DNA of 64,000 nt from Halorubrum depositum (GCF_007671725.1 NZ_VCNM01000004.1:1-64000), one strand, 5' to 3'. Numbered from the stretch's first letter, positions 41,528-50,748 are shown. Notes: generated by a model from the letters alone, not told the origin. Program-made: numbers and translations.

Positions 41528-43800
41528 TCGGCCGCCGCTCGGCCGTCGCTCACGTTATCGTCCGTGCGTTCGTCGAGGGCGAACTCGGTGTTGACACCCT
41601 CGCCCGAGAGGAGTTGACCAGCGAAGCTGTTGGCGAGGACGGCCGAGACCGACAGCACCATCGCGAGCATCGCGAACACCGGGTGAACGAGCCCGGTGGT
41701 CGCAGCGGCGACGCCGATGCCGTTGAAGGCGAACGCCGTCGCGAGATTCTGGCGGGTCTTCCGGTAGCTTTCGGTCCCGATGTCGTAGGCGTCCATCACG
41801 CCGCCGAGCCGGTCACCCATCAGGACGATGTCCGCCGATTCGATGGCGATGTCGGTCCCTGCGCCGATCGCGATCCCGATGTCCGCCTGCGTGAGTGCGG
41901 GGGCGTCGTTGATGCCGTCGCCGACCATCGCTACGCGGTGGCCGGCTTCCTGCAGGTGACCGATCTCTTCACGTTTCTCGTCGGGCAGGACGTCGGCCAT
42001 AACGCGATCGATGCCGACCTCCTCGGCGACAGCCTGCGCGGTGCGTTCGTTGTCGCCGGTGAGCATCATGGGTGTGATACCGGCGTCGCGCATCCGCCGG
42101 ATGGTCTCCGCGGCGTCGGCTTTGATTTCGTCGCCGATGCAGATCAAGCCGATCAGGTCACCGTCACGGACAACGCCGGCGACGGTGAGGCCGCGGCCCT
42201 GAAGTCGTTCAATGTCGTCGCTCTCCTTCGACAGGTCGATCCCCTCGTCGCTGAGCCATCCCGTTTTCCCGACCAGCACGTCGTCGCTGGCCACGGTCGC
42301 TCGGACGCCCTTGCCGGTCACCGAGTCAAAGGCGTCAGGATCCGCGTACTCGCCGCCCTGCTCGTCGGCGGCCTCGAGGATCGCATCAGCGAGCGGGTGT
42401 TCGGAGAAGGCCTCCGCACTGGCCGCAGTCGTGAGTACATCCACCTCGTCGGCACCGAACGCGACGACCTCACTAACGGCGGGTTCGCCGACGGTGATGG
42501 TGCCGGTCTTGTCCAACACGATGTGGTCGACGTCGGGAAATATCTGGAAGGCGTCACCGGAGCGCATCAGGATGCCACGGTTCGCGGCCTTCCCGCCGCC
42601 CCGGATCAGGGCCAGCGGTGTCGCCATCCCGAGCGCACACGGATAGCCGAGCACGAGGACCGCCAGCGCCGCGAACGCCCCGCGCTGGACGTTTGGGGCT
42701 GCTCCCCACGCGAGGGGGGCGACCACCCAGAAGAGGAACGACAACCCAGCGATCGTCAAGACGCCGGGGACGAAATACTTGAGCACGCGGTCGGCGAGCT
42801 GGATGATGCCGGGCTTCATCGCCCGCGCCTCCTCGATCTCGCGGGCGATCTGGTTTAGGAACGCGTCCTCCCCGGTTGCAGTTACCTCGATGAGCAGCGC
42901 CCCGGTCTCGTTGACGCTGCCACCGATCACCGTGTCGCCGCCCGTTTTCTCCTCGGGAATGGACTCCCCGGTGGCGACCGATTCGTCGACTGTAGACTCA
43001 CCCTCGACGACTTCGCCGTCGACGGGGATGTTCTCGCCGGGCTTGACCCGGACGCGATCACCGATGTCGAGGTCGTCGACAGGAACCTCCTCGACATCAC
43101 CGTCATCACTGACGCGGCGTGCCGTGTCGGGCTGGAGGTCGAGAAGGCCTTGGACGGCTTGGGAAGCTCGCGTGCGGACGATGAGGCTGGTGTACTCCGA
43201 AAGGATGTGATAGGTGGTGATGAACACGGAAACGGCGAAGAAGTGGACGGTCGGGAAGCCAGGGAACACGAACAGGCCGAGCAGCCCACCAAGTAACCCT
43301 GCGAATGCACCTGCTTCCAAGAGAACGTGCTGATTGAAGATCCCCCGGCGCAGGCTCTGGTAGGCTTTCTCTTTGATGTACCGTCCAGAACCGAACATCG
43401 TCCCGAGCGCCAGCCCCAGTGTCACCAGATCCATCACAAGAGATGATGACTCGAAGCGTCCCATCACGAGAATCATCCACCCCATCAGGGCAGCGACCAC
43501 GATAGATGCGCCACCTGCGAGGAGGAGGCGGCGCTTGCCGTCGGCGAGTTCGGCCTGCTGTTGCTCGTACCGCTTCGCTTTGTCCGGGTCGCGGATGGTG
43601 TACCCGAGATCCCGGAGCGTGTCCTTCACCTCGACCTCACTCAGCAGGTCGTTGTCGTATTCGACGAGAACTTCCTCGTGGGCGAGACTCACGTCGACGT
43701 CCTCGACACCATCGGTTCGGCTGTAGGCCTTCTTGATGCTCTCGGCACAGAACGAGCAGGACATTCCCCCGACGTTGAATTGTTCGTGTGTCGTTCCCAT
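41524..43800 (-). CDS. Copper-type heavy-metal P1B ATPase with an unusual YPC motif
   Basis: 758 residues. An N-terminal HMA domain (GGMSCSFCAES) precedes eight predicted membrane helices. The actuator TGES is at about 277, the transmembrane metal site reads GYPCALGMATP at about 384-394, and the phosphorylation loop DKTGTITVGEP is near 428. HP of the nucleotide domain (EHPLADAI) and GDGINDAPAL follow. The canonical CPC is thus YPC, which loses one metal ligand, and may alter metal specificity toward another ion. It pairs with CopZ and an ArsR-like regulator. A role in copper, silver or related ion export is likely. Confidence 0.8.
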   Translation of the reverse strand: MGTTHEQFNVGGMSCSFCAESIKKAYSRTDGVEDVDVSLAHEEVLVEYDNDLLSEVEVKDTLRDLGYTIRDPDKAKRYEQQQAELADGKRRLLLAGGASIVVAALMGWMILVMGRFESSSLVMDLVTLGLALGTMFGSGRYIKEKAYQSLRRGIFNQHVLLEAGAFAGLLGGLLGLFVFPGFPTVHFFAVSVFITTYHILSEYTSLIVRTRASQAVQGLLDLQPDTARRVSDDGDVEEVPVDDLDIGDRVRVKPGENIPVDGEVVEGESTVDESVATGESIPEEKTGGDTVIGGSVNETGALLIEVTATGEDAFLNQIAREIEEARAMKPGIIQLADRVLKYFVPGVLTIAGLSFLFWVVAPLAWGAAPNVQRGAFAALAVLVLGYPCALGMATPLALIRGGGKAANRGILMRSGDAFQIFPDVDHIVLDKTGTITVGEPAVSEVVAFGADEVDVLTTAASAEAFSEHPLADAILEAADEQGGEYADPDAFDSVTGKGVRATVASDDVLVGKTGWLSDEGIDLSKESDDIERLQGRGLTVAGVVRDGDLIGLICIGDEIKADAAETIRRMRDAGITPMMLTGDNERTAQAVAEEVGIDRVMADVLPDEKREEIGHLQEAGHRVAMVGDGINDAPALTQADIGIAIGAGTDIAIESADIVLMGDRLGGVMDAYDIGTESYRKTRQNLATAFAFNGIGVAAATTGLVHPVFAMLAMVLSVSAVLANSFAGQLLSGEGVNTEFALDERTDDNVSDGRAAAD

Positions 43801-43931
43801 CGTGGATGGTGGTTACCGTGCGACGCGGATAACCATTACGACGATAGTTATAGCGGTCTCGATGTTATACTACCACTGTGGGGTGAGTGGCGTTACTCTT
43901 ACTGTCGTTGTCCGTCTACCTCCTCACAAGA
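43801..43931. promoter_or_regulatory. Divergent promoter between the P-type ATPase and the ArsR-type gene
   Basis: 131 bp separate the start codons. It contains AT-rich TTATAGCGG and ATGTTATACTACC words that could be TATA boxes on both strands. An ArsR operator is expected; I saw no perfect long dyad. Confidence 0.4.
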
Positions 43932-44486
43932 ATGGCGCTCCTTGAATCTGACGTACCGATCCGGGAAGTCGTAACCACCGACCCGGAGAAAGCGAAGGCG
44001 CTGGAGAACGATGTCCGGGCGAAGATCCTCGATATGCTCGCGACCGAGGAGATGACGATCGAGGAGATTCACGACGAACTGCATCGTCGCGGCGAGGAGA
44101 AGGCGGAAACAACGGTCCGCCACCATGTGAACGTCCTAAAGGACGCCGGGATGGTCGAAATCGCGCGGCTCGAGGAAGCTGGTGGTGGGACACGGAAGTA
44201 CTACAAGTCGAACACACGGGTCTTCTCGTACGACCTTCCAGAAAGCAGCGGAGAGCAACTTGCTCCGGCGCAGGACACGACTCGTGAAGAGCTAGCTGCG
44301 CTGATCGAGACCCTCGCCGAGCAACACGGCGACGAGATCGAGGCCGTAGCCAAGGAGATGAAACCGTGTGAATACTGCGAATCCCAGCACTACAAGGAGT
44401 TCGTCGTTCGAGAACTGCTCAATCGCGCGCTCATCGACCTCGGCGAAACTGGGGAGCTCGACGAACTCTTATCGACAGCTGAGTGA
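43932..44486 (+). CDS. ArsR-like regulator with a C-terminal CxxC
   Basis: 184 residues from ATG 43932. Winged helix at about 15-90: ALENDVRAKILDMLATEEMT, then IEEIHDELHRRGEE, then ETTVRHHVNVLKDAGMVEIA. The C-terminal part contains KPCEYCESQHY, a CxxC-x3-H group that could sense a thiophilic metal. Its divergence from the P-type ATPase makes it the probable copper or silver sensor of the operon. It is followed by convergent flavoprotein genes. Confidence 0.7.
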   Translation: MALLESDVPIREVVTTDPEKAKALENDVRAKILDMLATEEMTIEEIHDELHRRGEEKAETTVRHHVNVLKDAGMVEIARLEEAGGGTRKYYKSNTRVFSYDLPESSGEQLAPAQDTTREELAALIETLAEQHGDEIEAVAKEMKPCEYCESQHYKEFVVRELLNRALIDLGETGELDELLSTAE

Positions 44487-44544
44487 CCGATTCCGCGGTG
44501 AAATATCGCCTGCTCTGTGACGTAATAACTCGCTTCAAGACGCG

Positions 44545-45921
44545 TTACGAGGGTTTGTGAACACCTCCGGCGGCTGAGTTGATGCTCTCGGGGAGCGTGG
44601 GGTGGATGTGCATCGTGTCGGCGATCTGGTCGGCGGTCGCGCCGAGTTCGATGGCGAGGATGAGTTCGTGGACGATTTCAGCCCCTTGTTCGCCGACGAC
44701 GTGGGCACCAAGGAGTTCGTCGGTGTCGGCGTCGGTGACCAGTTTGACGAATCCCTCGGTCTCACCGAGTGCCTTCGGCTTGCCCTGGTCGGCGAAGTCC
44801 TGGCGGCCGATGCCCACCTCGTACCCTTCGTCTCGTGCTTCCTGTTCGGTCAGTCCGACGTGGCCGACCTGCGGGTCGGTGAACACAGCCCACGGGACGG
44901 TTCGGTCCTCGGTGCTGATCGTTTCGTCTTTCGCGAGGTGTCGATACAGGAGGTCGGCGTCGTCGCGCGCGGAGTGAGTGAACATCGGTGGCCCGCTCAC
45001 GTCGCCGATGGCGTAGATACCGTCGGCAGTCGTTTCGAAGCTGTCGTCGGTCTCGACGAATCCTCGCTCATCGAGCGACACGTCGACATCTTCGAGGCGG
45101 AGACCGTCCGTATTCGGCGTCCGCCCGGCGGCGAGCGCGACGTCTGAGACGGTGACGGCGCCGGCACCATCGGCATCGACTCGGATGCCGGAATCAGTCT
45201 CCGACAGTGCCGTCACGGGCGCGTCTGCCTGGACGGTGATTCCTTCGTCTTCGAAGGCGCTCTCGATAACCTCGCTCACCTCGGGGTCCTCGTTCGGGAG
45301 GAGGTGGTCACCGCGCTGGAAGACGGTGACATCAGCGCCGAATCGGCTGTACATCTGGGCATACTCGCAGCCGACGTACCCCCCGCCGATGACGGCAAGC
45401 GAATCGGGAACTGCGTCAAGCTCGAGCAAATCTGTACTGTCGTGGACCTCGACGGCGTCGAGACCGTCGATCGGCGGCTTCGCCGGGCGTGCCCCCGTAT
45501 TGATAATGACCCGGTCGGCCGAGAGTGTCTGGTCGTCGACCTGGACTTCGTCTTGTGACGTGAAGACGCCGTGGCCTTCGATGAAATCGATGTTCTCGTT
45601 TTCCTCGACATTTTCATAGGCGCCCTCACGGATGCTCTCGACGATGTCGTCTTTGCGATCGAGAATCGCTTCCATGTCGGCCTCGATTGCGCTGTCGATG
45701 TCGATGCCGAACTCCTCGCTGCGGCGGGCGAGATTCGCGACCTCCGCGCTCCGGAGCATAGTCTTTGTTGGGATACACCCGCGATTGAGACACGTTCCAC
45801 CGAGGAGATCCTCCTCGACAAGGGCCGTCTCCATGCCCGAATAGGCACACTTCATCGCGACGGGGAGGCCGGCCATCCCACCCCCGAGCACGAGCAGATC
45901 GTAGTCGTATCCGTTACTCAT
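44545..45921 (-). CDS. FAD-dependent disulfide oxidoreductase (dihydrolipoamide dehydrogenase/MerA family)
   Basis: 458 residues. The FAD Rossmann motif LLVLGGGMAGLPVA (9-22) and the redox-active GGTCLNRGCIPTK (about 41-53) open the protein. NAD-binding GGGYVGCEYAQMY, a C-terminal FAD motif YAIGDVSG and the dimerisation domain with HIHPTLPES follow. The C-terminal end (SAAGGVHKPS) lacks the Cys pair of mercuric reductases, so it is a paralogue with disulfide reductase function. It lies 117 bp after merA on the same strand and could support thiol or mercury chemistry. Confidence 0.75.
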   Translation of the reverse strand: MSNGYDYDLLVLGGGMAGLPVAMKCAYSGMETALVEEDLLGGTCLNRGCIPTKTMLRSAEVANLARRSEEFGIDIDSAIEADMEAILDRKDDIVESIREGAYENVEENENIDFIEGHGVFTSQDEVQVDDQTLSADRVIINTGARPAKPPIDGLDAVEVHDSTDLLELDAVPDSLAVIGGGYVGCEYAQMYSRFGADVTVFQRGDHLLPNEDPEVSEVIESAFEDEGITVQADAPVTALSETDSGIRVDADGAGAVTVSDVALAAGRTPNTDGLRLEDVDVSLDERGFVETDDSFETTADGIYAIGDVSGPPMFTHSARDDADLLYRHLAKDETISTEDRTVPWAVFTDPQVGHVGLTEQEARDEGYEVGIGRQDFADQGKPKALGETEGFVKLVTDADTDELLGAHVVGEQGAEIVHELILAIELGATADQIADTMHIHPTLPESINSAAGGVHKPS

Positions 45922-46038
45922 CGCTCTGGCTCCCGATCTGGATTGTATTGTGGTCTGCCGTTGCTTCTCGGGTGGTACATTGAACGAGAATCACTGTATT
46001 CTTGGATACGGTCATAATTCGGATAATGCTGGTGGGGA

Positions 46039-47493
46039 TTACTCAACGCAGCAGCTCATCGTCGACGTGTCCCGCCGAAACGCCTGACAGGCCTGTTTGA
46101 ACGCCTCGGAGAACGTCGGGAACGGGTGGACGGTGTCGATGATGTCATCGACGGTGAGGCTGAACTTCACCGCCAGCGTCGCTTCCATGATCATGTCAGC
46201 GGCACGGGGGCCGACCATGTGGACGCCGACGATCTCGTCAGTCTCGTGGTGTTTGACGACCTGGACGAGGCCATCTGTGTTCTTGACTGCCTTCGCCCGC
46301 GGGACATCCTCCATCTGGACGGTTCGGCACGAGCAGGTGCCGTGCTCGTCCATGTACTCCAGTTCGGTCGTGCCGACTGCGGCGACTTCGGGACTGGTGA
46401 AGACGACTGCCGGGACTGCGTCGTAGTCGATGCTGACGCCCTCGTCGCCGAAGGCGTTCTTGACGGCTTGATTGCCTTCCTTGGCGGCGACCGTCTCCAG
46501 TTCGGGTTCGCCGATCACGTCGCCCGCCGCGTAGATGTCGGGATTGGTCGTCTGGAAATGTTCGTCGACACGAATCGTCCCGTCGTCGTTTGTTTCGACC
46601 CCTACCGTTTCCAGGCCGATGCCCTCGCTGTTCGGCTGGATGCCGGTCGCGACGAACAGCGCGTCCCTTGTAACTGTCCGCTCGGTGCCGTCGACGACTG
46701 TTTCGACGGCGACGATTGACTGAACCGCTTCGGTTCCACCGTCGGCTGCTCGCCTGCGGACGCGCTGGAAGTCGTTGCCGGTCATTACCTCGATGCCGTC
46801 CTCCTCGAACGTGCGCTGCATCTCGCGACCCAGTTGGCTTTCCATGTCCGAGAGGACGTGGTCGGAGCGCTGGAGGATGGTCACGTCGACGCCGACGCGG
46901 TGGAGGATCTGGCCCCACTCCAGCGCGATGTATCCGCCACCAAGCATCACGATGCTCTCGGGGAGGTCGCGCTCCTCGAGGATGGTCTCGCTCGTGTAGT
47001 AGTCAACGCCGCCGAGGCCGTCGATGGGCGGCGCCCAGGGCGAACTTCCGGTCGCGACGAGCGCCTTCTGCCCAGTGATGCGCGCGCCCTCGTCAGCGCC
47101 GTCGACGACCTCGATAGTCGTGTCGCCGACCAGCTGGCCGTAGCCCTCGTAGATGTCGGTCTCGAAGTGCTCGGCGATATCGACGTAGTTCTCCTGCCGG
47201 AACCGTTCGACGAGTTCGTCGGTGCCGTCGAGTGCGTCGGCCCAGTCGACGGTCGGCTCCTCGGAGTATCGAACGGCGTCGAAGGGATTCTCCGACGCTG
47301 CAGCGCCGCTCTCGGCGACGGCGAGAAGATGCTTACTCGGGACACAGCCGACGTTCACGCAGGTCCCGCCAATCGGCAAGCCTGTGTTCACCATCGCAGT
47401 CGAGAGGTCCCGCCGGCTCGCTTCAGTGATCGCGGCGAACGCTGCGGCGCCACCGCCGAGAATCACGAGATCATAGTCGGAGGTGTGGGTCAT
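46039..47493 (-). CDS. merA: Mercuric reductase
   Basis: 484 residues. FAD motif ILGGGAAAFAAITEASR (11-27), active site GGTCVNVGCVPSKHLL (42-57), NAD motif MLGGGYIALEWGQILHR, then YAAGDVIG, and the tail MSCCVE with the vicinal Cys pair (481-482) that delivers Hg(II). No N-terminal HMA domain is present. It would reduce Hg(II) to Hg(0) with NADPH in the cytosol. It is divergent from a Cys-containing HxlR-type regulator, the likely mercury sensor. No merB, merP or merT in the window. Confidence 0.9.
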   Translation of the reverse strand: MTHTSDYDLVILGGGAAAFAAITEASRRDLSTAMVNTGLPIGGTCVNVGCVPSKHLLAVAESGAAASENPFDAVRYSEEPTVDWADALDGTDELVERFRQENYVDIAEHFETDIYEGYGQLVGDTTIEVVDGADEGARITGQKALVATGSSPWAPPIDGLGGVDYYTSETILEERDLPESIVMLGGGYIALEWGQILHRVGVDVTILQRSDHVLSDMESQLGREMQRTFEEDGIEVMTGNDFQRVRRRAADGGTEAVQSIVAVETVVDGTERTVTRDALFVATGIQPNSEGIGLETVGVETNDDGTIRVDEHFQTTNPDIYAAGDVIGEPELETVAAKEGNQAVKNAFGDEGVSIDYDAVPAVVFTSPEVAAVGTTELEYMDEHGTCSCRTVQMEDVPRAKAVKNTDGLVQVVKHHETDEIVGVHMVGPRAADMIMEATLAVKFSLTVDDIIDTVHPFPTFSEAFKQACQAFRRDTSTMSCCVE

Positions 47494-47571
47494 CAGTGCC
47501 TATACTTTACGACGGGAAGTTCTTATGCTCCAGAGTCCGAAGCTATAGAGTAGGTTGGAGGCTACGAAGCT
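47494..47571. promoter_or_regulatory. merA divergent promoter with direct repeats
   Basis: A minus-strand AAAGTATA lies about 20 bases before the merA ATG, a likely TATA box. On the plus side the nonamer CGAAGCTAT occurs at 47538-47546 and again at 47565-47573, the second copy running into the regulator's ATG. The pair is a possible operator. Confidence 0.5.
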
Positions 47572-47925
47572 ATGGCAGATACTACTTCACCGGCGCCAAC
47601 GTGCGATGTTGAGGGGACGTGCTACTGTCCGCTCACAGGAGTTATCGACACGTTGAGCCGAAAATACGCGATGCAACTCGTTAGCATCATCGGCGCACAT
47701 GACTCACTGCGGTTCGCGGAGATCGAAGACCACCTCCCGACAGCGAGCACGTCGACAATCTCGAAACGCCTGAACGAATTCGAGGAGGCAGGGCTCGTCT
47801 CACGGACGCAGTACAACGAAATCCCACCGCGTGTCGAATATGCGTTGACAGAGGATGGCGACGAGGTTCGAACACGACTGGAACCGTTACTCGAGTGGGC
47901 GACAGAAAATAGCGGAAATGCGTAA
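47572..47925 (+). CDS. HxlR-type regulator with Cys-rich N-terminus, probable mercury sensor
   Basis: 117 residues. CDVEGTCYCPLTGVIDTLSR at about 11-30 carries three cysteines followed by the HxlR helix (KYAMQLVSIIGAHDSLRFAE). A winged helix follows (LPTASTSTISKRLNEFEEAG, LVSRTQYNEIPPRVEYALTE). The Cys set and its divergence from merA make an organomercury or Hg(II) sensor plausible; other thiol signals remain possible. The start is overlapped by a direct repeat. Confidence 0.7.
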   Translation: MADTTSPAPTCDVEGTCYCPLTGVIDTLSRKYAMQLVSIIGAHDSLRFAEIEDHLPTASTSTISKRLNEFEEAGLVSRTQYNEIPPRVEYALTEDGDEVRTRLEPLLEWATENSGNA

Positions 47926-47979
47926 ACCGAGCCATTCCAAAAGAGAAACCAATTCTCCACGGACTCCCCTCAAGTCTGG

Positions 47980-48291
47980 TTAGGCCTCTGGGGATTCGAG
48001 TACTGTGAGATTCTGGACTGGGAAGGGATTGCTTTCTCCGGCGAACTCGTCCTCAGGGACGTAATGCCAGAGGTGGCCGTTTACCTGGTAGAGAAACGAC
48101 TCGCTGCCTTCTGCTTCTACTCTCACCCGCTTCCCGACATTATCGTCTTCTTCCCAGCCGATGACGGTCAACGGCTCGACGGGCCATTCAAAGAATTTGA
48201 CCGAGTCACCAGGCTCCAACTCTTCAAAGGTCTCTATATCCCCCTGCTGTGGCTCTCGCGCGTCGAGAGTCGGATTATGCTCAATAGACAT
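47980..48291 (-). CDS. Hypothetical protein, 103 residues
   Basis: Acidic, beta-rich protein: EELEPGDSVKFFEWPVEPLT followed by VIGWEEDDNVGKRVRVEAEG and LYQVNGHLWHYVPEDEF. No family recognised, although it could be a small beta-barrel or SH3-like domain. It ends 54 bp from the regulator. No leader hairpin precedes it. Confidence 0.5.
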   Translation of the reverse strand: MSIEHNPTLDAREPQQGDIETFEELEPGDSVKFFEWPVEPLTVIGWEEDDNVGKRVRVEAEGSESFLYQVNGHLWHYVPEDEFAGESNPFPVQNLTVLESPEA

Positions 48292-48388
48292 GGTCTCTGG
48301 GTGCGCCCCTACTCACTTAATACTGTCAGCAGTGGATTCCAGCCGCTAGAACGGAAGCACGCCTGGCGAATCTTCTCTCCGATTGCTC

Positions 48389-49558
48389 TTAGCCCATTGC
48401 CTCTTGGAACCGCTCACGCAGCGCGTCCTCGCGTTCTTCGAACTGCTCGACTTTCTCCTGCAGGTCGTCGCTGACCCGTTCGATGCTCGCCAGCGCTCGT
48501 TCGCCGGCCAATGAGGCCTGTGACCCGTCGTCACCGTCTGCCTCTAGCTGCTGCTCGTAGGCCTGCTCGACGCGCTCGATCGTGCTTTCCGGGTTGAACA
48601 GGATGTCGTTGGCAATCCGAACGTACTGATCGAGGGACGCCCCCTCTTTCCCCTGGAAGAAGTGGGTGAGCGCGTACGTCGCGCCGGAATGCAGCGTCCA
48701 CATATCGATCTCGAAGGGGGACGCCGCATTGGCTTCTGCATCGCCGGCGGCACGCTTGGCCAGGTAGTCCGGGAAGCCCAGCAGGGTGTAGAACTCCGTG
48801 ACGGTGAACGGGAGCTCCGAGAAGTCGAGGTCGATATCCTGGGCGTCTCGGATGAACTCGAAGAGGTCGGCGGCGACGAGTTCGACCTGTGCGAGGAGTT
48901 CCTCCCACCAGGTGCGGAAGTTCCTCCCGTCGCCGACGTGCTTGATAACCTCCTTGTCGGTGAGCGAGCGCATCGTGTTCGAGCAGTAGCCATCCTGGGC
49001 GAACCCCTCCACGTAGACGGCGTGCTCGCCGAAGAAGTCGTAGCCCGACGTGACGCCCATCGTAATCGGGTCCGACCGACCGGGCAGGCGCACCTCAAGG
49101 CCGTCGAACATCACGTCCATGTGGACCTCGCCGCCGCCCCGGTAGCGTCGAATCTCGCCGAACATCACCTCGCCCAGCGGCGTCCCGTCGATGGTCTCCT
49201 CCCGGAGGACCTCCTCCAGCGGCCCGTAGATGTCGACCGGGTTGATGATCGCGTAACTGTCTGTGGGAACGTGGAACAACGGGTCCGTCTCCGCGTCCTC
49301 ATCTCGGGCCTGCTCCCGAGCTTGACTCGGCTCGACGAGCGCATTGAACCGCTCCGTCTCGACCCACTCGTCGGTGTACGGATTTTGGTACGCCACGGTC
49401 GTCTCGACGGCCTGCGGAAGATCGCGGACCGCCTCGGCGAATGTCACGGGGTCTGCATCCCCGTGACGCTCTCGGTACCACTCGGGCAGTTCGGTGTCGG
49501 TACGTCCATCGACGCCAGCGAAGATGGTTCTGGACTCTGGATCTTTCATCTCAGTCAC
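48389..49558 (-). CDS. DUF932-like plasmid protein
   Basis: 389 residues from GTG 49558; ATG 49549 would drop three residues. SYAIINPVDIYGPLEEVLRE and MDVMFDGLEVRLPGRSDPI with GYDFFGEHAVYVEGFAQDGY match the phage/plasmid-like DUF932 family (TIGR03299-type). The C-terminal region ends in a coiled coil (DLQEKVEQFEEREDALRERF). The family is frequent in mobile DNA next to restriction-evading proteins, but the function is unknown. It is headed by inverted repeat P5 and hairpin H6. Confidence 0.65.
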   Translation of the reverse strand: MTEMKDPESRTIFAGVDGRTDTELPEWYRERHGDADPVTFAEAVRDLPQAVETTVAYQNPYTDEWVETERFNALVEPSQAREQARDEDAETDPLFHVPTDSYAIINPVDIYGPLEEVLREETIDGTPLGEVMFGEIRRYRGGGEVHMDVMFDGLEVRLPGRSDPITMGVTSGYDFFGEHAVYVEGFAQDGYCSNTMRSLTDKEVIKHVGDGRNFRTWWEELLAQVELVAADLFEFIRDAQDIDLDFSELPFTVTEFYTLLGFPDYLAKRAAGDAEANAASPFEIDMWTLHSGATYALTHFFQGKEGASLDQYVRIANDILFNPESTIERVEQAYEQQLEADGDDGSQASLAGERALASIERVSDDLQEKVEQFEEREDALRERFQEAMG

Positions 49559-49600
49559 CTCACTTCAGGAATCCTCGTCGACGGACGCCTGCATCGTCTC

Positions 49601-49633
49601 GCGCCCTGCGCCCCTCTCCCGGGCGCAACAACA
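49601..49633 (-). promoter_or_regulatory. Hairpin leader H6, before the DUF932-like gene
   Basis: Minus strand: GTTGTTGTTGCGCCC, loop GGGAGAGGGGCGCA, GGGCGC. A perfect 6-bp stem; start codon about 42-51 bases downstream. Confidence 0.55.
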
Positions 49634-49641
49634 ACACCACG

Positions 49642-49682
49642 TTAACCAACACTGACCTCGATCGCCGGAACTAGTTGGTTAA
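49642..49682. promoter_or_regulatory. Dispersed inverted repeat P5 (TTAACCAACA element)
   Basis: TTAACCAACA (49642-49651), 21-base spacer, AGTTGGTTAA (49673-49682, one mismatch). Confidence 0.7.
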
Positions 49683-49746
49683 TCAGGTTTTGCTGATGGA
49701 CGAGAAGTACCTTTCAAAAGGCGGTAGGATGGCCTTCTGACCGCGA

Positions 49747-50160
49747 CTATTCCCGTTCTTCGAGGACGATCCGCCTTGCTTCAGCTACAAGCCCGTGGGC
49801 ATCAACCATCGCTTCCGCATCAAGTGCGACTGCGGCTCCAATCCCGTCTTCGAGAACGAAATTCATCTCGATAACGTTCTCGAAGCACTGAACCAGGCAC
49901 GTGAGCTGTCCGTGGTCTTCTGAGAAGGTGTTTTCGTAGATTGGTGCCGTTAACGACTCCATTCGGGATTCGTCGATTGCAGATTCGAGCTCATCTGTCG
50001 TATATTGCTCAGCGACGTCATCCCTGAGATGGACGATTTCGTACGTGCCTTCCTCGTATTTCACGATACTCCGGAGATTCCCGTCAGTTCGTTGTTCGAA
50101 GAAGTTCTCGAGCCGAGTGGCCATCCTTGTCGCCATATTAGCAACTCGTGTCTCTTTCAT
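49747..50160 (-). CDS. Haloarchaeal DUF7522-type protein
   Basis: 137 residues from ATG 50160 (ATG 50163 is adjacent). TRMATRLENFFEQRTDGNLR, then KYEEGTYEIVHLRDDVAEQY, then the beta-rich DHGQLTCLVQCFENVIEMNF, make the pattern of a conserved haloarchaeal family, where a similar protein often regulates or senses. No DNA-binding motif can be read. It is the first gene after the inverted repeat P5 in the upstream direction and ends 64 bp from it. Confidence 0.55.
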   Translation of the reverse strand: MKETRVANMATRMATRLENFFEQRTDGNLRSIVKYEEGTYEIVHLRDDVAEQYTTDELESAIDESRMESLTAPIYENTFSEDHGQLTCLVQCFENVIEMNFVLEDGIGAAVALDAEAMVDAHGLVAEARRIVLEERE

Positions 50161-50217
50161 CATAGGTGTAGGGCAAAGAAATAACATCGCCGTATCGATT
50201 ATTGTCCCTTCTGTCCT

Positions 50218-50748
50218 TCAATCTCTCCGCCTACGGCGCACCTGCTCAGGATTCGGTACCCACGGATGGGCGTCCCAGCAGTGAAGGGCGTGCTCTCGTG
50301 GCGTGTCGAACAGCGCCTCACACGACCCACACTCGTAGGCGGTCTCGGGCCAGCGTTCCGTGACGAACATCGCTGTCACCGTCGACCTGACTGGATCTGG
50401 TGCAGCCGACCGCTGAACGTAATCATAGCCGATCACTGTCCGTCGACGAAGCGCCGACTGCGCCAGCCGTTCGGGCCGGTCTGCTGGGAGATACACCCAC
50501 CGGACGAACGCCTTCTCTGAGTCCTTCGCCGAGGGTTGAAGGATGAACCACCGGTCATGATCGTCGCGGAAGAGATACCGTTCTGCTCCCTGATTTTGGA
50601 GATAGAGCGGATCGCCGCGTCCGGCAATCACCCGCAGACCGATGGACCGGGAGATGGGTGAGAGGAGTCGCTCTTCCAGCGTGAGCGAGCGGGACTCTCC
50701 GGCCGAATCCTCGATCTCGAAATCGTCAAGCGTCGCTTCGTCAGTCAT
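50218..50748 (-). CDS. Zinc-finger protein with a C2H2-like tail
   Basis: 176 residues from ATG 50748, which overlaps the preceding small gene by 4 bp (ATGA). The front half is acidic and basic by turns (LTLEERLLSPISRSIGLRVI), the middle is beta-rich (RYLFRDDHDRWFILQPSAKD), and the tail has YECGSCEALFDTPREHALHC followed by WDAH, a CxxC-(n)-H/C-H zinc finger. The end RRRRRD is basic. It would bind nucleic acid or protein. It is the last gene of a group of at least three minus-strand genes. Confidence 0.6.
   Translation of the reverse strand: MTDEATLDDFEIEDSAGESRSLTLEERLLSPISRSIGLRVIAGRGDPLYLQNQGAERYLFRDDHDRWFILQPSAKDSEKAFVRWVYLPADRPERLAQSALRRRTVIGYDYVQRSAAPDPVRSTVTAMFVTERWPETAYECGSCEALFDTPREHALHCWDAHPWVPNPEQVRRRRRD

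Noticed and set aside
41614-42858. 414-residue plus-strand frame opposite the copper-type ATPase
   Set aside because: Antisense shadow of a gene with clear P-type ATPase motifs; the translation is arginine-, histidine- and glycine-rich without motifs.
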